The position numbers were made by a program, and so were the translations under genes. Of a stretch of DNA of 64,000 nucleotides, positions 46,388-55,002 are shown piece after piece. Position 1 is the stretch's first letter. Each line of letters begins with the position of its first letter. This DNA is from Capnocytophaga ochracea DSM 7271 (GTDB lineage: Bacteria; Bacteroidota; Bacteroidia; Flavobacteriales; Flavobacteriaceae): NCBI RefSeq assembly GCF_000023285.1, contig NC_013162.1:1826501-1890500 (forward strand), given 5' to 3'. A model generated the notes under the pieces. That model searched no databases, was not told where the DNA came from, and worked only from the letters and a program-made list of their open reading frames with translations.

Positions 46388-47326
46388 TTATAAAAAGGTA
46401 CCACTGCTTTCAGGAGAAAGATCAGAAGCTATAATGTCGTCTTGATCTTTGATAATTTCCTCTCTCGTAACACCAAACTCGCGCATTGCATCTTCTACCG
46501 TCTTGTCTTCTCGCAAAAGGTCTGTGTAGATATGTATAGGTATTTTTATATCTAACACTTTATTAGCAGGAACAGTATTATAGGTTAGATTTGCGGGCTT
46601 GGTAGTAAAAACACCTAATACGATTTGTAAATCGAAGTTTATATAGGTTCTTTTTACTTCAAAAAAGCCTTTCAAGCCTATCTGCTCTTTACGAAGCACT
46701 CCTTTAGGAGCATTAGGGTTTTTATCAAAACTACCGCCTTTGATATACAATTCTTCAGGGTTGGTATCGCGGTATTTGTAGTCGAGTGCTTCAGCTTGGG
46801 TAGGCACAGTTGTATTGCTGGCTACTGCTGCAAAATTATTTGCGATAAAGAAGAATTGGTAGTGATTGGGAGCATCACCAGTGCTCAGTTGTGCATTTAC
46901 ACGCTTGCCGTCTTTGTCGTAAAAAATCAATTCTATACCGTATAAGCTCACGCCTGCATTGTGCTGGTGATTGTGGAGAGCATCTTCGTCCTCATCTTCA
47001 TCGTGGTGATCATCAGTCACTACATCAGTTCCTTCCCAGCGGATAGCAGTAGGGTTATCGGTAGCAGGTGTAGGCACTCCATTTATGTTATTAAAATAGA
47101 AACGTTGTACTGTTTTGAGATATTTCACAGGGTAATCGGGGTTTCCGTGAAAATATCCGTGAGAATGCCCTTTGGTAAAGCGCACTTCGAGTTTGCTCCA
47201 CGCAAATTCAGTAGGGTTTGTAATAATAGGGTTTTGAGGGTCTTTGTCCTTACTGCAAGAGTTTAGGGTTATTGTTACAAATAGTAAAAATAAACTGATT
47301 TTTAAGATATAATATATTCTTTTCAT
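46388..47326 (-). CDS. His/Asp-rich lipoprotein, paralog of its upstream neighbour
   Basis: A 312-residue lipoprotein (lipobox ending TLNSC, mature start Cys24). Near residues 105-120 is a His/Asp/Glu-rich loop (DDHHDEDEDEDALHNHQHN), and HSHGYFHGN lies earlier: both are typical metal-binding stretches. Shared landmarks with the next lipoprotein upstream are AP-H-x2-FF (APNHYQFFF), ALDYKYRDTNPEE, DKNPNAP and IGLKGFFEVK, so the two look like diverged tandem duplicates. It is the last gene of the TonB-receptor operon, ahead of a strong terminator. Function unknown; a surface or periplasmic metal-capture role is inferred. Confidence 0.8.
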   Translation of the reverse strand: MKRIYYILKISLFLLFVTITLNSCSKDKDPQNPIITNPTEFAWSKLEVRFTKGHSHGYFHGNPDYPVKYLKTVQRFYFNNINGVPTPATDNPTAIRWEGTDVVTDDHHDEDEDEDALHNHQHNAGVSLYGIELIFYDKDGKRVNAQLSTGDAPNHYQFFFIANNFAAVASNTTVPTQAEALDYKYRDTNPEELYIKGGSFDKNPNAPKGVLRKEQIGLKGFFEVKRTYINFDLQIVLGVFTTKPANLTYNTVPANKVLDIKIPIHIYTDLLREDKTVEDAMREFGVTREEIIKDQDDIIASDLSPESSGTFL

Positions 47327-47407
47327 CGTTTTTTAATATTAAAAGTTATTGTTTTGTAAAAATGTATTAGCGAGGTATCAACTTGGAAAAGTTGATAATA
47401 CACACAG

Positions 47408-48148
47408 CTAACGAATAATCTGTATAGGTACTGTCATATCGGAGTCTGAGGTGAAGGCATTAGAATACTCCACTACGTTGTATGGACGCTCTTCTTGAGT
47501 TTTAGGGTTGAGCTTATTAGCAATAAGAAAGTGTGCTAACTTGATGCGCAACTTGTAATCACCTGCGGTAGCTTCGTCTTTGATGTGAAAGACGCCTTTT
47601 AGTCCAATAGGGTCGCGCTGCTCAGGGTTAGTTTTATCCCAAGTGCGCAAGCGCAATTTCACCCCTTGTGTGCCGTAAGTACCATTTTCGGGGTCGGTAT
47701 CTTGATATACATAGCTTAGGGCTTTGTTCATAGCTGTTACCATAGCGGTTCTTCCTGCTTCATCTTTAGGATACTCTCCTTGAAATAACTGAAAGAAGTG
47801 CTGATGGATAGGAGCCATTTTGGCACTTACAAACTCGTGGTTCATACGAGCTCCATTGTTGTAATAGACAATCTCGAAACGATATTCGTGTCCCACTTGC
47901 CATTTTATAGGCTCGGTGATGTCATACACTATTCCTTTAGCTGACTTGTCGGCGGTGCGCTCTTGCACCTCGTTAGTTCCTAAATTGGTAATGATAAACT
48001 GCACTTTGTCGGGCATATCGTGCCCTCTGTCTTTGGTTTCATCGTTTGGAGGAGTGGGTTTAGTGTTGTCTTTACTACAACTGCCCATTGTAAAACATAC
48101 TAATGCTATTAGACTAATAGCTTTTAAATAATAAGATATCTTTTTCAT
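47408..48148 (-). CDS. Lipoprotein of the TonB-receptor operon
   Basis: A 246-residue lipoprotein (lipobox ending TMGSC) with DRGHDMPDKVQF near the N-terminus. Landmarks shared with the downstream lipoprotein are APIHQHFFQLF, ALSYVYQDTDPEN, DKTNPEQRDPIGLKGVFHIK and a closing VPIQIIR. It lies 11 bp after the TonB receptor gene and 81 bp before the paralog. The conserved His pair in APIHQHFF could be a metal or ligand site. I do not recognise the family with certainty. Confidence 0.8.
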   Translation of the reverse strand: MKKISYYLKAISLIALVCFTMGSCSKDNTKPTPPNDETKDRGHDMPDKVQFIITNLGTNEVQERTADKSAKGIVYDITEPIKWQVGHEYRFEIVYYNNGARMNHEFVSAKMAPIHQHFFQLFQGEYPKDEAGRTAMVTAMNKALSYVYQDTDPENGTYGTQGVKLRLRTWDKTNPEQRDPIGLKGVFHIKDEATAGDYKLRIKLAHFLIANKLNPKTQEERPYNVVEYSNAFTSDSDMTVPIQIIR

Positions 48149-48159
48149 TTTAATAGTGT

Positions 48160-50502
48160 TTAAAAATTGTAATTTATTCTTAAATATACATTCCTACCCA
48201 AATCGTGGGCATAATACCTAAAACGATTGGTGTATTCCTTATATTCAGTATTAAAAAGGTTTTCGGCTGATAACCTTATGTCCAGGGTTTGGCGTTTGCC
48301 TATATCCAAAGTACCTCCTATGCTCGCCTCGAAAAGGTGATAGGCATCGGGTGTAGTAGGTACTAACTCTTGTGAGGGCTCAAAGTGTGTTTGCTTGGCT
48401 ACAAAAGTATGCCCTATGCTAGCACTCATACGGCTTAATAAACTGTTGCGGTGCGTTTTGTTATATTCTAGTGACTGACTCAAACGAGGGGCAGGAATAA
48501 ACGGAAAGTAACGTCCCGTTTTCACTTCGTTAGCCCATACTACTGAGGCTTTCAAATGGTAGTCTAAACTTGTAGGATTGCCTACTTGTGCTACTCTGTT
48601 TTTGTTTAACAAACGAACAGTAGCATCGAGGTCAGCGCCTCTAAAAAACGCATTGGCTTGGGTGTACTGAAAGATAGGATACACGCCTGAAAAGAGGGTT
48701 TGCACTTCGCCGGTAGGATAATCGTAAATGTAATTCTTAATATATTGGATATAAAAGTCGAGATTTACATTCCAACGTTTATTCTCATTGTTTAGCAAAA
48801 GTGAGGTAACCCACTTCACTCCTGTTTCTGATTCGAGCTTATCGTCACCTAAATCATAAGTACCTGCGCCGTGATGAAGTCCGCTACTGTACAGTTCGTT
48901 TACCTGAGGAGCACGCCACGCCACGCCTATGTTAGATTTCAGTTGTGAAACTCGTGAAATAGGCATTGTTCCTCCTAAGGTATAGGTGAAATTATGGAAG
49001 TTGTGTTCGCCTCCGTAACGCTGTGAGTACATATCGTAACCATCGGCATTGAGGTACTTATAGTCGTAACGTACACCTGCTTCTAATAACCAAGCATCTC
49101 GCTGAAAACGTTGTATTGCAAAAGCACCATAACTAAGAGAGGCATAGTTAGGGATTACAGGTACTACCCCCGTACCGGGTTGGTTGTAGTTGTCCTGCTT
49201 GTTGAAACTACCCCCTATGGTACTCTTCCATTTGCTGTAAGCGTTTTCCCAATACACATCGAGTGCGTGGGTAGTGAGCTCCATATTTAAGGCTGGGATG
49301 CGGGTTCTGTCCATTCGGCGAACACTGAACTCCTGACGAATATCTTTCTGAAAAGCGTATTGTGCGGTGAGTTTTCCTCCGAAGGGCAAGAAATAGGACG
49401 CTTTACCTTTTAGCAAGTGGTGCACTACTTTTTGCTTGGGTGCATTGATGCTATACGAAAATGGATAAGTGGTAAGCGGTCTTCCAATTTCGAACCGAGC
49501 GAGCAAATCGTCTAAATTCCCAATATGCGAACCGTAGAACACACTGCTTTCGTTCTCATACCTACTGTAAAATATTTCAGCAGTACCTTTTTCCTTCTGA
49601 ACGCCTGTTGCTACTGAGAAATTGGCTTCACGAGCAGCAGTGTTATTCAGCAGGTAATTAGCTGTACTGATGTCGCCTGAACGCTTCAAAGTTCCTTGTA
49701 CACGCCACGCCCAAGAAGGTAACTCGGGGACTGAACTTTCGACTTTTAACGTAGTACTCAATTTGCGTCCGTTAGAGCCAAACGAAGAAGCTAAGTTGGC
49801 GTGCAGACCGTCGCTATAGGGGAGTTTTTTTTGTTCTATGAGAATCACTCCACCTAAGGCATCAGAGCCATAACGCACCGATTCAGCACCTTTTACCACC
49901 GTTATTTGGTCGGCTACCAAAGGGTCGATTTCGGGAGCGTGGTCGGCACCCCATTGTTGTCCTTCTTGGCGTACTTCGTTGTTGAGTATCAAGATACGAT
50001 TGCTGTGCAATCCGTGAATTACCGGTTTGGCAATAGTTGCGCCTGTTTGTATCATCGATACCCCCGATATAGAGGTGAGCACTTTGGCTAAATCGTCGCC
50101 TTGTTTGTCTATCAAGCTATTTCTTTTGAGCGAAATGGATATGATAGATGGGGTTAAGCCTCTCACATACTGTTGAGTTGTATGCCCTGATACGGTAGTC
50201 CCTTCGAGTACGCTCACTGCTTCTTTCATTACAATCACAAGAGGTTGTGTGTGTGGAATGATGACAGTACTTTCGTAATCGTGATAGCCTAAATAGGTTA
50301 CTTTGATAGGGTAAGAGCCCTTGCTGAGTTTTTTTATCGTTACCTTCCCATCGGCATCGCTTATAAAGTGCTTTCCAACGAAATGCACTACCGCATTGCC
50401 TAAGGGTAGTTTTTGAGTGTCTTCTATTTGCAGTTGCAAGGTTTCTTGCGCATATAGCGAGAATGCACAACTGAGTAGCAGAAGACTGAATATCTTTTGC
50501 AT
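48160..50502 (-). CDS. TonB-dependent outer-membrane receptor, possibly for zinc
   Basis: A 780-residue receptor. Signal peptide ending SLYAQ; a CarboxypepD_reg-like domain (about 20-105); a plug domain (about 115-230) with LTSISGVSMIQTGATIAKPV, GLHSNRILILNNEVRQEGQ and a block GADHAPEIDPLVADQI-TVVKGAESVRYGSDALGG; and a 22-strand barrel ending YLRINYNF. The DHAPEIDP...YGSDALGGVI block resembles the ZnuD branch of TonB receptors (DHAxxxDP), which takes up zinc. The substrate is inferred from this and from the His-rich partner proteins. It lies in an operon with a Cys/His-rich small protein upstream and two lipoproteins downstream. Confidence 0.9.
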   Translation of the reverse strand: MQKIFSLLLLSCAFSLYAQETLQLQIEDTQKLPLGNAVVHFVGKHFISDADGKVTIKKLSKGSYPIKVTYLGYHDYESTVIIPHTQPLVIVMKEAVSVLEGTTVSGHTTQQYVRGLTPSIISISLKRNSLIDKQGDDLAKVLTSISGVSMIQTGATIAKPVIHGLHSNRILILNNEVRQEGQQWGADHAPEIDPLVADQITVVKGAESVRYGSDALGGVILIEQKKLPYSDGLHANLASSFGSNGRKLSTTLKVESSVPELPSWAWRVQGTLKRSGDISTANYLLNNTAAREANFSVATGVQKEKGTAEIFYSRYENESSVFYGSHIGNLDDLLARFEIGRPLTTYPFSYSINAPKQKVVHHLLKGKASYFLPFGGKLTAQYAFQKDIRQEFSVRRMDRTRIPALNMELTTHALDVYWENAYSKWKSTIGGSFNKQDNYNQPGTGVVPVIPNYASLSYGAFAIQRFQRDAWLLEAGVRYDYKYLNADGYDMYSQRYGGEHNFHNFTYTLGGTMPISRVSQLKSNIGVAWRAPQVNELYSSGLHHGAGTYDLGDDKLESETGVKWVTSLLLNNENKRWNVNLDFYIQYIKNYIYDYPTGEVQTLFSGVYPIFQYTQANAFFRGADLDATVRLLNKNRVAQVGNPTSLDYHLKASVVWANEVKTGRYFPFIPAPRLSQSLEYNKTHRNSLLSRMSASIGHTFVAKQTHFEPSQELVPTTPDAYHLFEASIGGTLDIGKRQTLDIRLSAENLFNTEYKEYTNRFRYYAHDLGRNVYLRINYNF

Positions 50503-50602
50503 AAAATCAATTTGGAAATTTTGGGAATTTGAAAATTAGCAAGCTGAGTAAGAAGAGGAATGACTCCTCTTTTGCTAATTTACTCATTTAGTCGTCTGCT
50601 AA

Positions 50603-50938
50603 TTACATCGGAGGACCTCTTGAAAAGATAGTAAAGGCGTTTTGAGGAAAGCCTTTTTCGATAAAGAAGAATACTGCTGTTGTACTTTGCTCTAAGAATA
50701 GATAGATAAAAAATGAAGGAGCAAAGAATTGATGCAGTTGTACAAAAATACAATCGTGATGAGTGTCTACCGCTGAAAGGTGAGCGTTGTGATGACACTT
50801 ATCGCCGGTAGCTATAGCGCATAACTCTTCCTGAGTGTGGTGATTATGAAAGAATTCACCCACCGGAAAAGCTACTTTCAGCATACAAAATAGTAGCAGA
50901 AAGGCGAAGATGCGCGTGTGTAACGATTGTCTTTTCAT
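50603..50938 (-). CDS. Small Cys/His-rich membrane or secreted protein
   Basis: A 111-residue protein. A hydrophobic N-terminal segment (about 9-27) is followed by FFHNHHTQEELCAIATGD, KCHHNAH and DTHHDCIF, giving a His/Cys-rich middle region, then a second hydrophobic part and a closing FSRGPPM. It resembles small proteins often found ahead of metal-related TonB receptors in Bacteroidota, but I cannot name the family. It is the first gene of the operon; the ATG at 50938 is preferred over a TTG three codons upstream. A sensor, chaperone or metal-handling role is only inferred. Confidence 0.7.
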   Translation of the reverse strand: MKRQSLHTRIFAFLLLFCMLKVAFPVGEFFHNHHTQEELCAIATGDKCHHNAHLSAVDTHHDCIFVQLHQFFAPSFFIYLFLEQSTTAVFFFIEKGFPQNAFTIFSRGPPM

Positions 50939-50951
50939 AGTTTTCAAGATG

Positions 50952-50982
50952 CAAAATTACAAAATAATTATGAATTAACAAA
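50952..50982 (-). promoter_or_regulatory. Promoter of the TonB-receptor operon
   Basis: Minus-strand -33 TTTG (50979-50982), 19-bp spacer, -7 TAATTTTG (50952-50959), 14 bp before the ATG. The AT-rich spacer (AATTATTTTG type) could hold a repressor site, but no clear palindrome is seen. Confidence 0.75.
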
Positions 50983-51240
50983 AAAAAATGCCAATAATAC
51001 TGATAATACCAGAAATGCCAATAATGCCAATAATACCAATAATGCCAAAGTGTATACCGCAAAATGACGTATAGGAGTTTTCGGAAGATATCGGAGAAGT
51101 TCGGAAGAGAGGAGGGAGGGTTTTTGATGAAAAAAGGCTATTGGGAGGGTGGGGGTAGCTTATAGAGAGCTTATAGGAAGCTTATACGAATCTTGGACGA
51201 TTGGTATAGAAAGGCTATGTAAGTGTTTGAAAGTGAGTGG
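50983..51240 (+). repeat. 9-bp tandem repeat and dispersed element copy D (partial)
   Basis: This divergent junction has no gene. From about 50988 to 51050 a degenerate 9-bp tandem repeat (AATGCCAAT/AATACCAAT) is present. From about 51055 to 51225 comes a shortened element: the GTATACCGCAAAA word, TTCGGAAG words, GGAGGGTTTTTGATGAAAAA and six 11-bp units (51155-51220). It lacks the two mini-hairpins and the CTCACCCC hairpin module of copies A to C, which shows that the element is modular. Confidence 0.8.
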
Positions 51241-51329
51241 TTAAAAGATGAGAAAAAGAGGTAGTTTTGAGGGAAATAAAGCGAAGTGAAACGGAAGTGA
51301 GGAGATGGTTTAGATATATGAAAACCATA

Positions 51330-51364
51330 TTTGAACGATATGTGTGAATAATTTTGTATATTTG
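51330..51364 (+). promoter_or_regulatory. Promoter of the Cof-type hydrolase gene
   Basis: -33 TTTG (51330-51333) and -7 TATATTTG (51357-51364) with a 23-bp spacer, 16 bp before the ATG. Confidence 0.65.
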
Positions 51365-51380
51365 CCGAAAATTAGAATGT

Positions 51381-52166
51381 ATGATAAAACTTATTGTAAC
51401 GGATATTGATGGTACTTTGGTGAATAATCAGAAAGAGGTACCTGAGAGTTTTTGGGAAGTTTTTAAGGAGATACGAGCCCGTAGAATTAATTTTTGCGTG
51501 GCGAGTGGACGACAAATACAGAGTTTGCACGAGCTTTTTGCACCTATTAAAGACGAGATAGCTTTTGCTCCTGATAACGGAGCTTCGCTAATATACAAAG
51601 GGGAGACGCTTTTTGAAAACCCATTGAACCCTAATGGTATTCGCCCCATATTGGAAACTTGTGAACAGATTGGGCAAATAGGGGTAGCGCTTTGTGGGAG
51701 AGAGAATGCCTACATTAAGACGGATAGTGTTACTATTTTTGATGAAATAGCCAGACATTATCCCGCTCATACAAAGGTGATGAACTTTTCGGAAGTGAAT
51801 GATGACATCTTTAAAATAACTATTTGTGATGAAGGAATTTCAAGGACCAATAGCTATCCTCTTTTGAAGAAGTATGAGAATGATTTTAATGTAGTGGTCT
51901 CAGGAGAGATATGGCTTGATATTACCCGAAGTGATGTGAATAAAGGGGTGGCGGTGAGACGTCTGCAAGAGAAATTAGGTGTCTTGCCATCGGAAACAGT
52001 GGTTTTTGGCGACCATATGAACGATGTAGAAATGATACAAACCGCTGAGATGAGTTACGCGATGAAGAATGCCCAAGAGGCTTTGAAAGCTATTGCTAAT
52101 TACGTGACTGAATACGATAATAACGAGGCGGGGGTAGTGAAAACTATACAACATTTGATAAAATAA
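51381..52166 (+). CDS. Cof-type HAD hydrolase
   Basis: A 261-residue haloacid dehalogenase superfamily phosphatase of the Cof (IIB) subfamily. Motif I is VTDIDGTLVN (nucleophile Asp7, acid Asp9 by count from MIKLIVTDIDG), motif II CVASGR, motif III near DVNKGVAV and motif IV VFGDHMNDVEMI. A C2-type cap lies between motifs II and III. Such enzymes hydrolyse sugar phosphates, nucleotides or flavin phosphates; the substrate here is unknown. The ATG at 51381 is chosen because the upstream in-frame codons overlap the promoter. Confidence 0.9.
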   Translation: MIKLIVTDIDGTLVNNQKEVPESFWEVFKEIRARRINFCVASGRQIQSLHELFAPIKDEIAFAPDNGASLIYKGETLFENPLNPNGIRPILETCEQIGQIGVALCGRENAYIKTDSVTIFDEIARHYPAHTKVMNFSEVNDDIFKITICDEGISRTNSYPLLKKYENDFNVVVSGEIWLDITRSDVNKGVAVRRLQEKLGVLPSETVVFGDHMNDVEMIQTAEMSYAMKNAQEALKAIANYVTEYDNNEAGVVKTIQHLIK

Positions 52167-52304
52167 AAGAAGAATAGCAGAAAAGAAGTAGTACAAAACT
52201 CATAAAAAAATAAGGAAGGTTACCTATTGATTTTCAGTAGGTAATATTCTTTTTTAGGAGAAAACTTTAAAATTGAAGGTAAAAAAATAATACAAAAGGC
52301 ATAT

Positions 52305-52331
52305 AAGATACAATTATCTTTTATATCTTTG
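52305..52331 (+). promoter_or_regulatory. Operator-like palindrome and -7 box before the NO reductase gene
   Basis: AAGATA-CAAT-TATCTT (52305-52320) is a perfect 6-4-6 palindrome ending 3 bp before a -7 TATCTTTG (52324-52331). No good -33 box is visible, which suits a promoter that depends on or is blocked by a regulator. The half-site begins like the AAGATG of NsrR sites, but the match is short. Confidence 0.55.
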
Positions 52332-52368
52332 CACCCAGAAATTACAAAAACACTAATATATTTTATTT

Positions 52369-54612
52369 ATGACAGCTAAGAAATTATGGATTTGGCTTGG
52401 AGCAACAGTAGCTGCTTCATTCCTTGTGCTGATTCTCTTCGGTGTAGAAATATACCGTACAGCACCTCCTTTCCCCGAAAAGATTGTAACGACCAATGGG
52501 GAAGTGCTCTATGAAGGGCAAGACATTAAAGATGGTCAGAATGTTTGGCAATCGATGGGTGGTCAAACCGTAGGTAGTATCTGGGGACACGGTGCTTATA
52601 TAGCACCCGACTGGAATGCTGATTATCTACACCGCGAATCGGTATTGCTATTAGAGCTTTTTGCTCAGAAAGACGGTAAGGTGTACAAAGACCTACCTGA
52701 AGATGAGCAAGCGAAGTACCAAGTGCAGTTGCGCAAAGAGTTGCGTACGAACACCTTTAACCAAGAAACAGGTGTGATTACCTTCTCGCCAGAGCGTGCT
52801 CAGGTGGCTAAAGAGTTGGCTGCGTATTACACCAAACTCTTTATGGACGACCCTTCGCTAAGTGAAACGCGCACTCATTACGCGATTCCGAAGAATGCTA
52901 TCAAAGACCCTGTGCGTATGCAACAGATGAATGCATTCTTTACGTGGACTTCTTGGGTATGTAGCACTAATCGCCCTAATAGCGATGTAACCTATACCAA
53001 TAACTGGCCTTACGACCCTGTGATAGGCAATCACCCCTCGACTTCACTACAAATGTGGTCAGGATTTAGCGTACTGATGTTGCTTTTCGGAGTAGGACTC
53101 TTGGTGTATTATCATGCAAGCAACAAAGAGGAAGAAGAAAATGAGCATCTTCCTGCGGAAGACCCAATGCGCGGTATGAAACCTACACCTTCAATGAAAG
53201 CTACCCTTAAATACATTTGGATAGTATCGTTACTTATCTTGGTACAGATGGTGGCAGGGGTGATTACAGCGCACTATGGTGTAGAAGGAGGAGGTTTCTT
53301 TGGTATTCCCCTTGATATGATATTTCCACAAGCTATTTCGCGTAGCTGGCACGTACAGTTGGCTATTTTCTGGATAGCAACCTCTTGGCTGGCTACAGGA
53401 CTTTACATAGCTCCTGCAGTATCAGGACACGAGCCTAAATATCAAAAATTGGGGGTAAATATACTCTTTATTGCCCTACTGATAGTGGTGTTAGGTTCTT
53501 TGGCAGGACAATGGTTTGGCGTGATGCAAAAATTAGGCTTAGTAGAAAACTTCTACTTTGGACATCAAGGTTATGAATATCTAGAATTGGGTCGTTTTTG
53601 GCAAATACTATTGCTTGTAGGCTTATTCTTGTGGTTGTTCTTGATGGTAAGAGCTTTATTGCCTGCTTTGCGTAAAAAAGACGAAAACCGCCATTTGTTA
53701 TTACTCTTTGTATTGGCTTCTATAGCTATTGCAGCTTTCTATGGAGCAGGCTTGATGTACGGTCGCCAAACACATATGGCTATTGCTGAATATTGGCGTT
53801 GGTGGGTAGTTCACCTTTGGGTAGAAGGCTTCTTTGAAGTATTTGCTACCGTAGTGGCTGCTTTCTTGTTCTCACGTATGGGCTTGTTACGCTTGAAAGT
53901 GGCGAGTGCCTCAGTATTGTTCTCTACTATTGTATTCTTAGCAGGGGGTATATTGGGTACATTCCACCACTTGTATTTTAGTGCTACCCCTACGGGTGTA
54001 TTAGCCTTAGGAGCTACTTTTAGTGCTTTGGAGATTGTGCCTTTGGTACTTATAGGATATGAGGCTTATCACAACTACAAGATTTCTAAATCTACTGAGT
54101 GGATAAAAGCCTACAAATGGCCTATCTATTGCTTTATTGCGATGTGTTTCTGGAACTTCCTTGGGGCAGGTATCTTTGGTTTTGCCATTAACCCGCCTAT
54201 TGCCTTATACTACATTCAAGGATTGAACACTACGGCAGTTCACGGACACGCAGCCCTCTTTGGGGTATATGGTATCCTTGGTATTGGACTTATCTTGTTT
54301 GTGCTTCGCGGTTTGTATCCTGATCGTCACTGGAATAACAAGATTCTTGGTTGGGCATTCTGGTTGATAAATATAGGGTTGCTTGTGATGTTGGTAGGAA
54401 GCTTACTTCCTATAGGTATTATGCAAGCAGTAGAAGCTATTCAAAACGGCTATTGGTCAGCGCGTTCTGAGGAGTTTATGCACACCGATTTGATGCAAAC
54501 CATACGTTGGTTACGCATTCCAGGTGATATACTCTTAGCAATAGGTGAATTGCTATTGGTATACTTCATCATTGGACTTAAAACCGGTTGGTCATTAAGA
54601 GACAAGCGATAA
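52369..54612 (+). CDS. norZ: Quinol-dependent nitric oxide reductase (qNor)
   Basis: A 747-residue single-subunit NO reductase. The N-terminal extension (one helix plus a periplasmic region of about 200 residues with GQDIKDGQNVWQSMGGQT) replaces the NorC subunit, and is followed by a NorB core of about 12 helices. Putative heme and non-heme iron ligands are His328 (SWHVQ), His482 (HLWVEGFFEV), His533 and His534 (FHHLYF), and His625/His627 (HGHAALFG). It reduces NO to nitrous oxide with electrons from quinol. No nitrite or nitrous oxide reductase gene is nearby, so detoxification of host or neighbour NO is likely. A strong terminator follows. Confidence 0.95.
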   Translation: MTAKKLWIWLGATVAASFLVLILFGVEIYRTAPPFPEKIVTTNGEVLYEGQDIKDGQNVWQSMGGQTVGSIWGHGAYIAPDWNADYLHRESVLLLELFAQKDGKVYKDLPEDEQAKYQVQLRKELRTNTFNQETGVITFSPERAQVAKELAAYYTKLFMDDPSLSETRTHYAIPKNAIKDPVRMQQMNAFFTWTSWVCSTNRPNSDVTYTNNWPYDPVIGNHPSTSLQMWSGFSVLMLLFGVGLLVYYHASNKEEEENEHLPAEDPMRGMKPTPSMKATLKYIWIVSLLILVQMVAGVITAHYGVEGGGFFGIPLDMIFPQAISRSWHVQLAIFWIATSWLATGLYIAPAVSGHEPKYQKLGVNILFIALLIVVLGSLAGQWFGVMQKLGLVENFYFGHQGYEYLELGRFWQILLLVGLFLWLFLMVRALLPALRKKDENRHLLLLFVLASIAIAAFYGAGLMYGRQTHMAIAEYWRWWVVHLWVEGFFEVFATVVAAFLFSRMGLLRLKVASASVLFSTIVFLAGGILGTFHHLYFSATPTGVLALGATFSALEIVPLVLIGYEAYHNYKISKSTEWIKAYKWPIYCFIAMCFWNFLGAGIFGFAINPPIALYYIQGLNTTAVHGHAALFGVYGILGIGLILFVLRGLYPDRHWNNKILGWAFWLINIGLLVMLVGSLLPIGIMQAVEAIQNGYWSARSEEFMHTDLMQTIRWLRIPGDILLAIGELLLVYFIIGLKTGWSLRDKR

Positions 54613-54630
54613 TTTACAAAATAAACTTGA

Positions 54631-54678
54631 AAAAGCCAAAGAGCTGTCCTCTTTTGAGGACAGCTCTTTGGCTTTTTT
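54631..54678 (+). terminator. Strong terminator of the NO reductase gene
   Basis: A perfect 21-bp stem with a TTTT loop (arms 54631-54651 and 54656-54676), ending in a T-run. It also separates this unit from the converging rnpB. Confidence 0.93.
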
Positions 54679-54687
54679 GGGTATAAA

Positions 54688-54993
54688 AAAGAGCAAATCA
54701 TAAGCCGGATTCTGTACCTACTCTTACCGAGCAGGTGCTTATCATTTATCTCGGTTAATGATTGCTCATTAGCTCTAACCGCCTACCCTCCAACATCGGG
54801 CGAGCAACCCTCAAACGCTGGTTTACGCGACGTTGCACCTCATAGAGTTTACCTGATTTCACTATGGCATTACCCATACATTCTTTCTGTTGCACTTGTC
54901 CTCGCCTCGCGGCGGACGGGTGTTACCCGCTATGATGCTCTGTGGTGTCCAGACTTTCCTCTACTTTCGTAGCGATAAGCTGATTTGCTCTTT
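54688..54993 (-). ncRNA. rnpB: RNase P RNA
   Basis: On the minus strand the RNA reads GAGGAAAGTCTGGACACC near its 5' end and ACAGAATCCGGCTTAT near its 3' end, the universally conserved P4 strands and flanks of bacterial type A RNase P RNA. The ends pair: GAGCAAATCA at the 5' end (54981-54990) with TGATTTGCTC at the 3' end (54691-54700). This gives an RNA of about 300 nt, followed by a T-run. It is the catalytic part of the enzyme that matures tRNA 5' ends. The 5' boundary is about 10 bp from the transketolase stop and no separate promoter is evident. Confidence 0.93.
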
Positions 54994-55002
54994 TAATCTT
55001 TA

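Noticed and set aside
50856-51062. 68-codon frame rich in Trp, Tyr and His
   Set aside because: It is produced by the 9-bp AATGCCAAT-type tandem repeat and overlaps the promoter of the Cys/His-rich gene.
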